Part shown: positions 27,740 to 36,669 of the stretch, one piece after another
Position numbering within the stretch: position 1 is the stretch's first letter
Layout: each line of letters starts with the position of its first letter
Assembly (NCBI RefSeq): GCF_003323715.1
Contig: NZ_QOIN01000054.1
Coordinates: 20,120-84,119 of the forward strand
DNA length: 64,000 nucleotides
From: Streptomyces diacarni
GTDB taxonomy: Bacteria > Actinomycetota > Actinomycetes > Streptomycetales > Streptomycetaceae
Direction of reading: 5' to 3'
Position numbers and translations under genes: made by a program
Notes under the pieces: generated by a model
What the model was told of the DNA's origin: nothing
What the model saw: only the letters and a program-made list of their open reading frames with translations
Database searches by the model: none

Positions 27740-29073
27740 TCGGCCACCCGAGTGCTGCCGAGCAGTTGCTCGGCCTCTTCGGCGAAGGCGTCGGCGGCCT
27801 GGCTGCCGTCCGCCTCACCGGCCAGGATCTTCGCCGTCGCGCTCTGGACCGCCTGGGAGACCCGGTCCTCTCCGTCACCGAGCGGTGGCTGGATGCTGGA
27901 CTTCAGCTTGCCCTCCGCCTGGAGCAGGGATGGCTCGTTGCTGTAGGGGGCGGTGTCGGCGAGGCCTGCACGCGGCGAGACGGCGCCCACCGCGGTCAGT
28001 TGCCTGGCCAGTGCCTTGCCCGAGCTCAGCCACTTCGCGAGTTCGACGGCGGCGTCGGGGTGGGCGGCGTCGGCGTTGACGCTGTAGCCGAAACCACCCC
28101 CGCTGATCGGGGCGGGTTCGGTGCCCGGCACCAGAGCCGGGTAGTCCCAGGTGCCGATCTTCTCGCGGGAGTTCTTGATCGGTGCCGCCCCTTCGGGGCC
28201 CCAGTCGTACTTCCATCCCCAGCTGCCCTGGGCGGCGACCGGAAGTGTGCCCTGGGGGAACTTCTCGTACTTCGTCGGCTCCCACGGGTTCGGGTTGTGC
28301 AGGTCGCGTACGGGAAGCAGGTCGGCCTCGACGAGGTCCGCGTACAGGTCGAAGGTGGCCGAGAGGCCCTTGCTCCTGAGCTTCCACTTCCCCGACTTCT
28401 CGTCGTAGAGGGTGCTGCCTGTGCCGGCCACGATGGGCAGGAGGCCCTCCGTCCACGAGCCGCCGCCCCAGGCGGTCCCGGCGGGGATGACGAGGGGAGC
28501 CTCACCGGTCTTGGCGCGGACCTTCTTGAGCCTGGCGATCAGCTCGTTCCAGGTGCGGGGCTGCGCGGTGTCGATGCCCAGCCGCTGCAGCACGTCCTTG
28601 CGGTAGAAGAGGCTCTGCACACTCGCTTCGTGCGGGACGGAGTAGTAGCTGCCGTCGCGCTGCCGTGCGCCCTTCTTGACGGATGGGTAGTACTCGTCCC
28701 AGCCGTCCCATGTGCGCAGGTACGTATCGAGCTTCAGGAGGTAGCCGGCGCCTGCCATGCCGGTCACGTTGCTGCCGCCCATGTCCACGACGTCCGGTGC
28801 CGTGCCGGAGTAGAACTGCTGTGTGATCTTGGTCCGGAACTGGTCGTCGGTGAGGATGTCGGTGACCAGGTCCACCTTGACGGGGCGCCCCTTTTTGGCC
28901 ATCGCCTTCTCGAACTCCGGTATGAGGTCCTTGACGACATCGGCGCGAGCCTCCTGGAACTGCAACAGCTTGACGGTCACGGGGCCGCCCTCACCGGTGG
29001 CCGAACAGGCCGTGAGCGCTCCGGTGAGCAGCAGTCCGGCCGCGACAGCGGCAAGGACACGGTTGCGCCGCAT
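27736..29073 (-). CDS. Sugar-binding lipoprotein of an ABC importer (family 1)
   Basis: The 445-residue protein has a lipoprotein signal with lipobox LTAC and a family 1 extracellular solute-binding domain. Visible elements include TAPDVVDMGGSNV, YYSVPHEASVQSLFYRKD and the C-terminal LAKWLSSGKA block. It should capture a sulfated or mannose-containing oligosaccharide outside the cell and pass it to the two permeases. The ATG giving MRRNRVLAAVAAG follows AGGAGAGGTGACC. It is the first gene of the six-gene glycan operon. Confidence 0.85.
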   Translation of the reverse strand: MRRNRVLAAVAAGLLLTGALTACSATGEGGPVTVKLLQFQEARADVVKDLIPEFEKAMAKKGRPVKVDLVTDILTDDQFRTKITQQFYSGTAPDVVDMGGSNVTGMAGAGYLLKLDTYLRTWDGWDEYYPSVKKGARQRDGSYYSVPHEASVQSLFYRKDVLQRLGIDTAQPRTWNELIARLKKVRAKTGEAPLVIPAGTAWGGGSWTEGLLPIVAGTGSTLYDEKSGKWKLRSKGLSATFDLYADLVEADLLPVRDLHNPNPWEPTKYEKFPQGTLPVAAQGSWGWKYDWGPEGAAPIKNSREKIGTWDYPALVPGTEPAPISGGGFGYSVNADAAHPDAAVELAKWLSSGKALARQLTAVGAVSPRAGLADTAPYSNEPSLLQAEGKLKSSIQPPLGDGEDRVSQAVQSATAKILAGEADGSQAADAFAEEAEQLLGSTRVAE

Positions 29074-29110
29074 GGTCACCTCTCCTGGCCGTGGTTCGAT
29101 CCCTGCTTTA

Positions 29111-29126
29111 ATCAATCGGATTGGAT
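29111..29126. promoter_or_regulatory. Imperfect palindrome upstream of the glycan operon (ATCAATCGGATTGGAT)
   Basis: This A/T-rich inverted repeat lies 38 nt before the binding-protein start, in the divergent region shared with the ROK gene. It is a likely repressor site overlapping the operon promoter. Assignment to the ROK protein is inference from position. Confidence 0.4.
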
Positions 29127-29380
29127 AAAGTTCGGTGATGCTATGGAGAGGGCTCAACCGCCGTCAAGAGATGACGCGAAGTCCCGTAGCGTGTGCGGTG
29201 CCCCGCCGGGGCAGCACGGCGGAGCGCGGTTCCCCCATCCGCCTGGGAAACTTCTGCGGAGCCCGCGGGGCACGCGCCGTTTCGAGAGTCTCGGAGGAAA
29301 GCGGGCGGCAGGAAGGCGGAGCGCGGGGGCCTTCGGGGAGGGCGTGCGAAGGTTTGCCGGAGAAGGCAGGGAGGTTCGGA

Positions 29381-30598
29381 ATGCGGCGAGGCAGCAACCA
29401 GCTCCGGCTGGCGGACTACAACCAGTCGGTGGTGCTGGAGGTGGTCCGCAGGTCGCGCGGGGTGAGCCGAGCCGACCTGCAACGCGCGACGGGACTGAGC
29501 TCCCAGACCATCACCAACATCACGCGCCGGCTGATCGACGACCGTCTGGTCCGCGAAAGCGCGCCGGGCGGCAACACGCGCGGCCGGCCGAGCATACCGC
29601 TGGTCACCGATCCGGACGGAGCCTACTCCGTCGGTGTGCACATCGACCCGGCCCGGCTGACCATCGTCCTCCTCGATCTCGACGGCGAGGTCCGGCTGGC
29701 ACGCCAGGAACGCACGCCACAGGCCACGAACCCGTCCGAGGTGACCGCCTTCATCGCCGACGCCGTCGACGGTCTGATCACCAAGGCCGACATCGCCCGC
29801 CCGCGGGTACTCGGACTGGGAATCGCCGCTCCGGGCCCGCTCGACGTCGACGCGGGGCTGTTGCTCGATCCGCCCCAGCTGCCCAACTGGCGCGACGTCC
29901 GGCTACGCGCCGACCTGCACGAAGCGACCGGACTGCCCGTCCTCCTCGACAAGGACGTCACGGCCGCCGCCACAGCCGAACTCCGCTCTTCCTCGGAGGC
30001 GTCGAACACTTTCCTCTTCCTCTACCTGGGGTCGGGCGTCGGCGCCTCGGTCGTGCTGGACAACCAGGTCCTGCGCGGCACGACGAACAACATCGGCGAG
30101 ATCGGTGACCTGATCGTCGACCCCGACGCCGAAAGGCTGGAGTGGAGCGGCCGGCGCGGCGGCCTGGCCGCGGCGTGCGTTCCCGAGGCGCTCGTCCTCC
30201 AGGCCGCCCGCGTGGGGCTTCTTCCGCTCCCCAACCTCAGCGACTACGTCGCCATCGACGACGCCTGCACTTCACTGTGCGCCCTGGCCTCCGCGGGAGA
30301 CGGCGGCGCAGCGCGCATCCTCGACCACGCGGCACGCCGAGTAGCCGTCGGCCTCGGGGTGCTGGTGAACCTGCTGGACGTACCGCGGGTGGTGATCGGC
30401 GGCCCGCTGTGGAACCGGCTCAGCCCCGCGTTCCTCCCCGTCCTCCCCACTGCCGTCGAGCGCGAACTGGTGGGAGCACGCGACAACATCCAGGTGCGGG
30501 GGTCCTCCGTGGGCGACCGCGTGGCCGCGCAGGGCGCCGCCGAACTGGTGGTGGATCACTTCCTCGCACCTCGCGCCTCCGCCCTGATGGTGGGCTGA
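29381..30598 (+). CDS. ROK-family transcriptional regulator
   Basis: The 405-residue protein has an N-terminal MarR-like winged helix (residues 12-75: DLQRATGLSSQTITNITRRL) and a ROK sugar-kinase-like domain. The ROK domain has LGLGIAAPGPLDV, the nucleotide-region LGSGVGASVVLDNQVLRG, and a TNNIGEIGDL segment. The usual ROK zinc motif CxCGxxGC is not present; the equivalent region reads RRGGLAAACV, as in many regulators that have lost kinase activity. Its place divergent from the glycan operon suggests that it represses that operon and responds to a released sugar. GGGAGG precedes the ATG. Confidence 0.83.
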   Translation: MRRGSNQLRLADYNQSVVLEVVRRSRGVSRADLQRATGLSSQTITNITRRLIDDRLVRESAPGGNTRGRPSIPLVTDPDGAYSVGVHIDPARLTIVLLDLDGEVRLARQERTPQATNPSEVTAFIADAVDGLITKADIARPRVLGLGIAAPGPLDVDAGLLLDPPQLPNWRDVRLRADLHEATGLPVLLDKDVTAAATAELRSSSEASNTFLFLYLGSGVGASVVLDNQVLRGTTNNIGEIGDLIVDPDAERLEWSGRRGGLAAACVPEALVLQAARVGLLPLPNLSDYVAIDDACTSLCALASAGDGGAARILDHAARRVAVGLGVLVNLLDVPRVVIGGPLWNRLSPAFLPVLPTAVERELVGARDNIQVRGSSVGDRVAAQGAAELVVDHFLAPRASALMVG

Positions 30599-30769
30599 CG
30601 GCCCAACAGATGGCAGACGGCTGACGGCCGGGCATACGTTGCCGCCGCGCCGTTGCGAGCCGGATGTGTGGCGGCTGCACGACGGGCGGGGCCTGAACCG
30701 GCAGGCTCGGGTCGCGGCAGCGGTAAATGCGTGTGCCACGGGCGCGGCGTCGTACGTAGGATCACGGCC

Positions 30770-31513
30770 ATGACGATGCGGCTGGTGCAGATTGCGATGA
30801 ACGCTCAGGACGACTCCACACTCGGCCGGTTCTGGGCGCAGGCGCTCGGCTGGGACTCCTCCGTCGAGGTACCCGGCGTGGTGACCAACCTCGAACCCGA
30901 GGGACTCGCCTATCCCGACCCCGCCACCGTCTACATCGATGTCATCACCGTCCCGGAGCCCAAGACGGTGAAGAACCGTGTGCACGTCGACCTCGCCACC
31001 ACGTCTCCGGCCCACCACGCGGAGCTCGTCGCGCGTCTCCAAGGGCTCGGCGCGACGCCCGCCGACGTGGGCCAGGGCGACGTTCCGTGGACGGTTCTCG
31101 CGGATCCGGAGGGCAACGAGTTCTGCGTGGCGGAGCCTCGGGAGAGCTACCGTGACACCGGGCCGATCGCCGCGATCGTGGCCGACTGCACGGACCCGCG
31201 GGCCATGGCCCGGTTCTGGGACGAGGCAACGGACTGGACCCTGCACGAGGTGACCGACGGCCATGCGGTGCTCCGCTCAGGCAAAGGCGTCGGCCCCTAC
31301 CTCCGGCTCGTGCGCACGCCCGACGTCAAGACCGTGAAGAACCGCGTCCACCTCGACCTGCGCCCGTACCCCGGTGGCGACCGAGCAGCGGAAGTGGCCC
31401 GGGTGCGGGCCCTCGGCGCCACCGACATCGACCTCGGACAGGGCGAGGACGTGCCGTGGACGTGCCTCGTCGACCCGGAAGGCAACGAGTTTGACGTACT
31501 GGCGCCGGCGTGA
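30770..31513 (+). CDS. VOC (glyoxalase/bleomycin-resistance-like) protein with two domains
   Basis: The 247-residue protein has two similar VOC modules of about 120 residues. Each has RFW near its start, KTVKNRVH-DL in the middle and DPEGNEF near its end. This is the Glyoxalase_6-type layout common in Streptomyces. A single chain with two modules could form one intramolecular metal-site pair. No substrate can be inferred and no neighbouring gene suggests one. A second ATG two codons later is possible. Confidence 0.75.
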   Translation: MTMRLVQIAMNAQDDSTLGRFWAQALGWDSSVEVPGVVTNLEPEGLAYPDPATVYIDVITVPEPKTVKNRVHVDLATTSPAHHAELVARLQGLGATPADVGQGDVPWTVLADPEGNEFCVAEPRESYRDTGPIAAIVADCTDPRAMARFWDEATDWTLHEVTDGHAVLRSGKGVGPYLRLVRTPDVKTVKNRVHLDLRPYPGGDRAAEVARVRALGATDIDLGQGEDVPWTCLVDPEGNEFDVLAPA

Positions 31514-31519
31514 CGCGGT

Positions 31520-31550
31520 GCTTGGGCCGCACCCCGGGTGTGGCCCAAGC
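31520..31550. terminator. Hairpin after the VOC gene
   Basis: A perfect 9-bp inverted repeat (GCTTGGGCC / GGCCCAAGC) with a 13-nt loop starts 6 nt after the VOC stop codon. The convergent SpoIIE-type phosphatase ends about 160 nt further on. No long T run follows. Confidence 0.55.
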
Positions 31551-31710
31551 CGTACCGGGTGCGGGGCCGCCGGACCAGCTCGGCGGCGACGGCGACTCTC
31601 CCCTGGAGCCGTACCAGGCGTCCGGGCCGCGCGACGTCGAAACCTCCCCTTGTGGCTGAACGGACATGGCCGCCGCCGGCACAAAGGGGTGGCTCAGGTC
31701 CGTGCCGAGT

Positions 31711-33507
31711 TCACGGAGGGGCGGTCTCCGCGTCGCTGATGACGAACCAGACCGTCTTGCCTTCTGCTTCGGGACGCACGCCCCACTGGGCGGCAAGCGC
31801 GTCCAGCAGCATCAGCCCCCGCCCGCCGGGCGCCAGTTCGCCGGGGCTGAGTTGGTGCGGCATGTCGTCACCGCCATCGGTGACCCCCACGTACAGGCTG
31901 TGGTGCGAGGTGAGGTCGGCGTGGACGCTGGCCGGTGCGTCGGTGTGGACCATGACGTTGCCGATGAGTTCCGTGGTGAGCAGGACAGCGCTGTCCACCC
32001 GGTCGGCGTCACTCCAGTCGTGCAGGAGGCCGCTGATCTCCTGACGCGCCAAGGCGACTCCATCGGCGCGCTCCTGCGTGACGGTCAGGGCGAGGTGGCG
32101 GAGCGGGGGTTCCGCTGTGTGGCCGACCGGGTCGCGGCGCACGAGCAGCAGGGCCATGTCGTCGGCACGGGCCTCTCTGCGCCTGTCGGCGTGTGGGGGC
32201 AGGGAATCGGTCACGACGTGGAGCAGACGTTCGGCCATGCCCTCCAGATCGCCTGCGGGTGCGGGTGACATGACGTCGCGGAGACGCACCCAGCCGGTGT
32301 ACATGTCGTGTCCGCCGGATTCGATCAGCCCGTCGGTGCACAGCATCAGGACCTCGTCGCCGGCCAGAGCAAGCGTGGTGACCGGGTAGTCGTCTGCCTC
32401 GGGCATGAGCCCCAGGGGCAGGCCGCCGGGGATGTGTTTGAGCAGGCAGGTGCCGTCCGGCAGGCGCAGGACCGGGTGGGGGTGGCCGGCGCGGGCGAGG
32501 TGGAGCTTGCCGCTGGTCGGATCGGCTTCGGCGTAGAGGCACGTCGCGAACCGCTCGCTGTTCTGGCCGCTCAGAAAGCGGGAGGCACGGGTCAGGACGG
32601 AGTCGGGCCCGTGGCCTTCCAGGGCGTAGGCGTGCACGGCTGTGCGCAGCTGGGACATGACGCCGGCGGCGTGGACGTCGCTGCCTTCGACGTCGCCGAT
32701 GACCAGCGCCAGGTTGCCGTTGTGCAGCCGGATGCAGTCGTACCAGTCGCCGCCCACCAGGAGGCCGCCACCGGTGGGAACATATCGGGCGGCCACGGTC
32801 AAGCCCTGTGGGGCGACGGACTGGTCCATGCTGTGCCGGAGGCGTTGGGAGAGGGTGTATTCGGCGGCGGCGGCCTGCATGTCTTCCACGGCCGCAGTGA
32901 GCAGTTCCGCCGTCAGTTCCAGCAGGTCCTGTTCGTCCGCGGTGAAGGCGACGGGCTCGCTGAAGGCGGCGAGCCACACCCCGACCAGCTCTCCCCTGAC
33001 GGTCAGGGGCAAGCAGGCCCACGCCTCGTGCCCCACGCGGGCGGCGAGCTGGTAGGTGGCGGGGAAGCGAGCCGCGTACTCGTCCGGTGAGGCGAGATAG
33101 ACCGGTTCGGCGGTGCGGGCTGCTTCGGCTGCCGGGTACGCGGAGTCGAGCCGCACCTGGAAGGGTTCCTCGGCGTTCAGCGGCATGTTGTGCCGGCCCA
33201 TGGAGCACAGTGCGTCCTCGGTGACGCTGAAGACCATCTGGCCGTCCAGGGGAAACCTCTCGTCGTGCAGTTGGGAGGCCAGTTGCAGTACGTGGTGCAT
33301 CGAGGTGGCCCCGGACATGCCGTAGCCGGCTTCCAGCAGGGCGGCATCCCGGCGGCGGGGGGCGGTGCGGGCGTGTGCGGGCCGTTGCGGGGGCCGGGGG
33401 TCGGCTGCCGGCGGCGCGCGGCGGATGCGCGCCGCGGTGGACATGTCGTTGAGGGCCTCTACCTGCCTGACCTCTTCCGACTCGTCCTCGAACCGCTCCC
33501 GGCCCAT
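31711..33507 (-). CDS. GAF - SpoIIE (PP2C) - HATPase signalling phosphatase
   Basis: The 598-residue protein has three parts. A GAF sensor (about 65-215) is followed by a SpoIIE-type PP2C phosphatase (about 225-440), with metal-site segments GGDWYDCI, VIGDVEGSDVHAAGVM and CTDGLIE. An RsbW-like HATPase_c domain (about 465-595) has ELIGNVMVH and GGRGLMLLDALA. Such proteins act in anti-sigma/anti-anti-sigma networks in Streptomyces, with the kinase and phosphatase on one chain. No anti-sigma antagonist gene is adjacent. The ATG follows GGGAGGAGCCTCG. Confidence 0.83.
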   Translation of the reverse strand: MGRERFEDESEEVRQVEALNDMSTAARIRRAPPAADPRPPQRPAHARTAPRRRDAALLEAGYGMSGATSMHHVLQLASQLHDERFPLDGQMVFSVTEDALCSMGRHNMPLNAEEPFQVRLDSAYPAAEAARTAEPVYLASPDEYAARFPATYQLAARVGHEAWACLPLTVRGELVGVWLAAFSEPVAFTADEQDLLELTAELLTAAVEDMQAAAAEYTLSQRLRHSMDQSVAPQGLTVAARYVPTGGGLLVGGDWYDCIRLHNGNLALVIGDVEGSDVHAAGVMSQLRTAVHAYALEGHGPDSVLTRASRFLSGQNSERFATCLYAEADPTSGKLHLARAGHPHPVLRLPDGTCLLKHIPGGLPLGLMPEADDYPVTTLALAGDEVLMLCTDGLIESGGHDMYTGWVRLRDVMSPAPAGDLEGMAERLLHVVTDSLPPHADRRREARADDMALLLVRRDPVGHTAEPPLRHLALTVTQERADGVALARQEISGLLHDWSDADRVDSAVLLTTELIGNVMVHTDAPASVHADLTSHHSLYVGVTDGGDDMPHQLSPGELAPGGRGLMLLDALAAQWGVRPEAEGKTVWFVISDAETAPP

Positions 33508-33520
33508 CGAGGCTCCTCCC

Positions 33521-33628
33521 GTTCCGGTGTCGCGTCCCGTCCTGGTGTCGTGTTTCGTCGTCCCGGTGTCGTGTCCCGTCCCGGCGTCGCGTCCCGTCCT
33601 GGTGTCGCATGCCGTCCTGGTGTCGCGC
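33521..33628. repeat. Tandem ~18-bp repeats in the leader of the SpoIIE-type gene
   Basis: About five imperfect copies of an 18-nt unit (GTCGCGTCCCGTCCTGGT and variants; one copy is 21 nt) begin 13 nt before the phosphatase start codon. They occupy its 5' leader or promoter. The rest of the 840-nt gap to the next gene shows no supported gene apart from the hexanucleotide repeat noted separately. Confidence 0.65.
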
Positions 33629-34110
33629 TGACGTCATCGTCCGACGGTGGAGGGGGTGCCGCAGCTTGTGCCGGCGGCGCGGGGTGCTCCGCGGGAGCGG
33701 TGTGGCCGCCAGATGGGACGCGGCGGCGGGAGCTCAGGAACTGGTGGCCACGCCCGGGGGCGGTGGGTCGCCACGCGGGTGGTCCGGGACGGACCGGCTA
33801 CGCGCCACTCCGGCGGCAGCGTGCGCCGCCGGCAATGTCGTACGGACCGCATCGATTGCTCCGTTCAGGTGAGCTTGCCGACGCGCGAACGCCCCCCTCC
33901 ATCGGCTGGACGGACGAGGCCGCTGGCTGCGGGCCTGGAAGGGGGCCGGGGCCCATGCCGAGCAGCAGGCCCCCGGCCTCCCCGAGGAAACGGGCGGCGC
34001 CCTCGGAGCAGGTGAGGAAGCCGGCTCATGGCGAGGCCGATTTGGAGTCCAGCACCAGTCGGCCGGCTCTGCCCGGCATTCCGTCACCGCCTCATCGGCA
34101 GGGACAGGCT

Positions 34111-34176
34111 GGCTGCGGCTGCGGCTGCGGCTGCGGCTACAGCTACAGCTACAGCTACAGCTACAGCTACAGCTAC
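34111..34176 (+). repeat. Hexanucleotide microsatellite (GGCTGC)4-GGCTAC-(AGCTAC)6
   Basis: Eleven hexamers are arranged as GGCTGC units changing into AGCTAC units. They lie about 170 nt before the F-protein start and in the same open frame, where they would read as Gly-Cys then Tyr-Ser dipeptides. I treat them as non-coding leader because the better start, a GTG with GGAG 7 nt upstream, lies downstream. An ATG at 33955 could include them. Confidence 0.7.
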
Positions 34177-34344
34177 GACGTCCGGGCCGTGCACTTCGCC
34201 CGGTCGCGCGGGTGCGGGTTTTCGATCTCCGCTGACACCGTGCCCGGGGACCGGGTACCGTCCCTGATCACTCTTCCGTTCGACCACGCACGCACTGGCC
34301 CGCGAGAAGGGCGGGTGCGGGCAACAGGACACCGGAGCCGCCAG

Positions 34345-36669
34345 GTGGACGCCCTCCACGACATACGCCCCAGGCTGCGGGCGGACGCGCTGTTCACGGC
34401 GACCGACCATGGAGTGCTCCTCCAGTATCCCGAGGGTCAGTTCGTACTCAAGGGGCGTACCGCCTACTCGTGGATGTGCCGTCTGGCGCCGCACCTGACC
34501 GGGGCGAACACGGTCGCCGAACTGTGCGACGGACTGCCCAGGGAGCGCGCGGACGCCGTCGCCGCAATCGTGCGGACGCTGCTGGAGCGCGGCGTCGTGC
34601 ACGATCTGCGTCCCCCGGAGCCGGCTGGAGGTGACGGGGACGGACCGCCGGCCGAGAAGGTCGCGGCCCGCTTCGGCGACCAACTCGCCTACCTCGACCA
34701 TCAGCTCGGCGGCCCGGCAGCCGCCGCCTTCGCCCGCTTCCGCGACACCCGGGTGCTGATCGCGGGCCACGGCGAGGCCGCCGAGAGCTGCGCTGCGACC
34801 CTGCTGCGCAACGGGTTGCGCACCGTCACACTCACCGGAGGCCCCGAGCTGTCGGCGCGGCTGGAACCGGAACTGGAGGAGCTGCACGCCGCCGGGTGCG
34901 AGGCCCAGGTCGAGCTGTGTCCGACGCGGGAGGGCAGCGACGGGCCGGACGACGCCAACCGGGACGCGGACGTGGTCGTGGCGTGCGGTACGGGACACGG
35001 AGAGCTCTTCGACCGCAACCGCGCGGCGCTCGGCGGCGGCCCGGCTCTGCTGCCGCTGACCGTGCTGGACGGCACAGCGGTGATCGGACCGCTGGTGTCC
35101 GGCACCGGTCACCGCGAGGCGGTGGGCGACCCGGAGCGGGCCGCGGGCTGCTGGCAGTGCGCCGTGCTGCGGCTCGCCGCCGGCCTGGAACCGGCAGCCG
35201 CCGCGGCGTTCCTGCGGGCCGCGTGCACGGGACGCTCCGCGGGCCGACCGGACGCGCAGCTCGGGCGCATGCTCGGTACGACACTCGCCTTCGACGTCTT
35301 CCGGTACCGCACGGGGGCCCTGCCCGCGGAAAGCGCGGGCTCCCTCCTCCTCCAGGACTGCGCGACCCTGGAGACCTCCCGGCAGACACTGCTCGCCCAT
35401 CCCGACTGCGAGGCGTGCGGTGAGCAGCCCGTCCCCCGGAGCGGCGCCGGCGAATCCGCAGGGCCGCGCCCTCCGGGCGGATCACGTGCCGGGGAAGAGA
35501 AGGTGCTGTTCGGTACGTACGCGGGGGTGTTCCGGCGCTACGCCGACGACGCCCTTGCGCAGTCCCCGCTGCGCGCCGCCGCCGTGGAGGTGGCCGCGCC
35601 CGGCCCGTCCGCCATCCCGGCGCGGGCCGTCACCGCCTTCGCTCTCGGCGCCCAGACCGACGCGCGGGCGGCGGCCCGCACCTCGGCCGCGCTGGTGTAC
35701 GAGTCGCTGCTGCACGCGCACGGCATGCCGCGGAGCGCCGCACCATATCTCGCGGACGCCTCCTGCGTGCGCGTCCCCGGCCACGAACTGAGCACCTGGA
35801 GCGGCACGGCTCAGCCGGGCGGACCGGACGGCGGCCCTGGGCAGACTCCGTGGCTGCGCGCGTGGACATGGGAGCCCGCCGCCGGGCAGGCTCTGACCGT
35901 GTCCGGGCGGACCGTCGCCGTGCCGGCCGCGGCGGTGCACCCCGGCGGTGCCCTCAACCGCGACCGCCACTTCGAGCCGGGCGGCGCCGGCGCGGGAGCG
36001 GGCTCCACCGTCGAGGCCGCCGCGCGGGCGGGGCTGCTGTCGGCCCTCGCCTACGAGGGCGTCGTGGCGGCGCTGCGCGGTACGGACACCGCACGCATAC
36101 TGCCGGTTGACACCGTAACGGACGGCGACGTGGGCTTTCTGCTCCGTTCGCTCGCGCACCTGGACCAGTCGGCCACTCTTCTGGAACTCCCCGGCGCTGC
36201 TCCCGCGCACGCGGTGATCGCACTCGCCACCGTCCGGCCTACCGTCACCGGCCCACTCCCTGCCGGCGCCGCCCGAGCGCCCGGCCACAGTGCCGCTCAG
36301 GCGCTGGGCCACCGCACCACTCAGGCGCTGGGTCACGGCGCCACCCGCGCAGAGGCTGTTGTTCGTGCTCTGCGCGACCTGCTCGGTACGCTGCAACTGG
36401 CGTGCGAGGGACAAGAGGCGGACCTCGGCGATCCCCTGGTGCCCGGGTTCGACGCGGAAGCCCTGCGGGCGGCGGCCGCACAAGCCGCATCGCCGGCCTC
36501 CCCGTCGGGCCCCGACGCGACCCCGACGCCCTGGCAGGAGCCGACGTGGCCGCGGGCGGTGCCGGGCCGGGACGTGCTCGTCGCGGTGACGACACCGCCG
36601 GACCTGCGCGCGGGCGGTGTGGAGACCGTGCGGGTGCTGCTGCGCAAAGTCCCGGAGGCACCGCAGTGA
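34345..36669 (+). CDS. Ocin-ThiF-like F protein (RiPP precursor-binding partner of the cyclodehydratase)
   Basis: The 774-residue protein fits the TOMM/thiopeptide F-protein family. An N-terminal leader-binding winged-helix (RRE-like) region spans about 1-90. An E1/ThiF-like domain follows with the zinc tetracysteine pair C269-W-Q-C272 and C355-E-A-C358. The long C-terminal domain is Ala/Gly-rich. F proteins bind the leader peptide and bring it to a fused C-YcaO enzyme, which is the next gene and overlaps by 4 nt (GTGA). The GTG start with GGAG 7 nt upstream is preferred, although the frame stays open far upstream. No typical ATP-binding ThiF residues are obvious, as expected for an F protein. 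Confidence 0.8.
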   Translation: MDALHDIRPRLRADALFTATDHGVLLQYPEGQFVLKGRTAYSWMCRLAPHLTGANTVAELCDGLPRERADAVAAIVRTLLERGVVHDLRPPEPAGGDGDGPPAEKVAARFGDQLAYLDHQLGGPAAAAFARFRDTRVLIAGHGEAAESCAATLLRNGLRTVTLTGGPELSARLEPELEELHAAGCEAQVELCPTREGSDGPDDANRDADVVVACGTGHGELFDRNRAALGGGPALLPLTVLDGTAVIGPLVSGTGHREAVGDPERAAGCWQCAVLRLAAGLEPAAAAAFLRAACTGRSAGRPDAQLGRMLGTTLAFDVFRYRTGALPAESAGSLLLQDCATLETSRQTLLAHPDCEACGEQPVPRSGAGESAGPRPPGGSRAGEEKVLFGTYAGVFRRYADDALAQSPLRAAAVEVAAPGPSAIPARAVTAFALGAQTDARAAARTSAALVYESLLHAHGMPRSAAPYLADASCVRVPGHELSTWSGTAQPGGPDGGPGQTPWLRAWTWEPAAGQALTVSGRTVAVPAAAVHPGGALNRDRHFEPGGAGAGAGSTVEAAARAGLLSALAYEGVVAALRGTDTARILPVDTVTDGDVGFLLRSLAHLDQSATLLELPGAAPAHAVIALATVRPTVTGPLPAGAARAPGHSAAQALGHRTTQALGHGATRAEAVVRALRDLLGTLQLACEGQEADLGDPLVPGFDAEALRAAAAQAASPASPSGPDATPTPWQEPTWPRAVPGRDVLVAVTTPPDLRAGGVETVRVLLRKVPEAPQ

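Noticed and set aside
34111..34176. Gly-Cys/Tyr-Ser repeat as a microcin B17-like second precursor
   Set aside because: It is a pure hexanucleotide microsatellite with no leader, start or stop of its own, and it runs on into non-peptide-like sequence.
33190..34344. N-terminal extension of the F protein
   Set aside because: The upstream open frame is low-complexity and crosses the opposite-strand phosphatase; the GTG with GGAG starts at the expected RRE-like domain.
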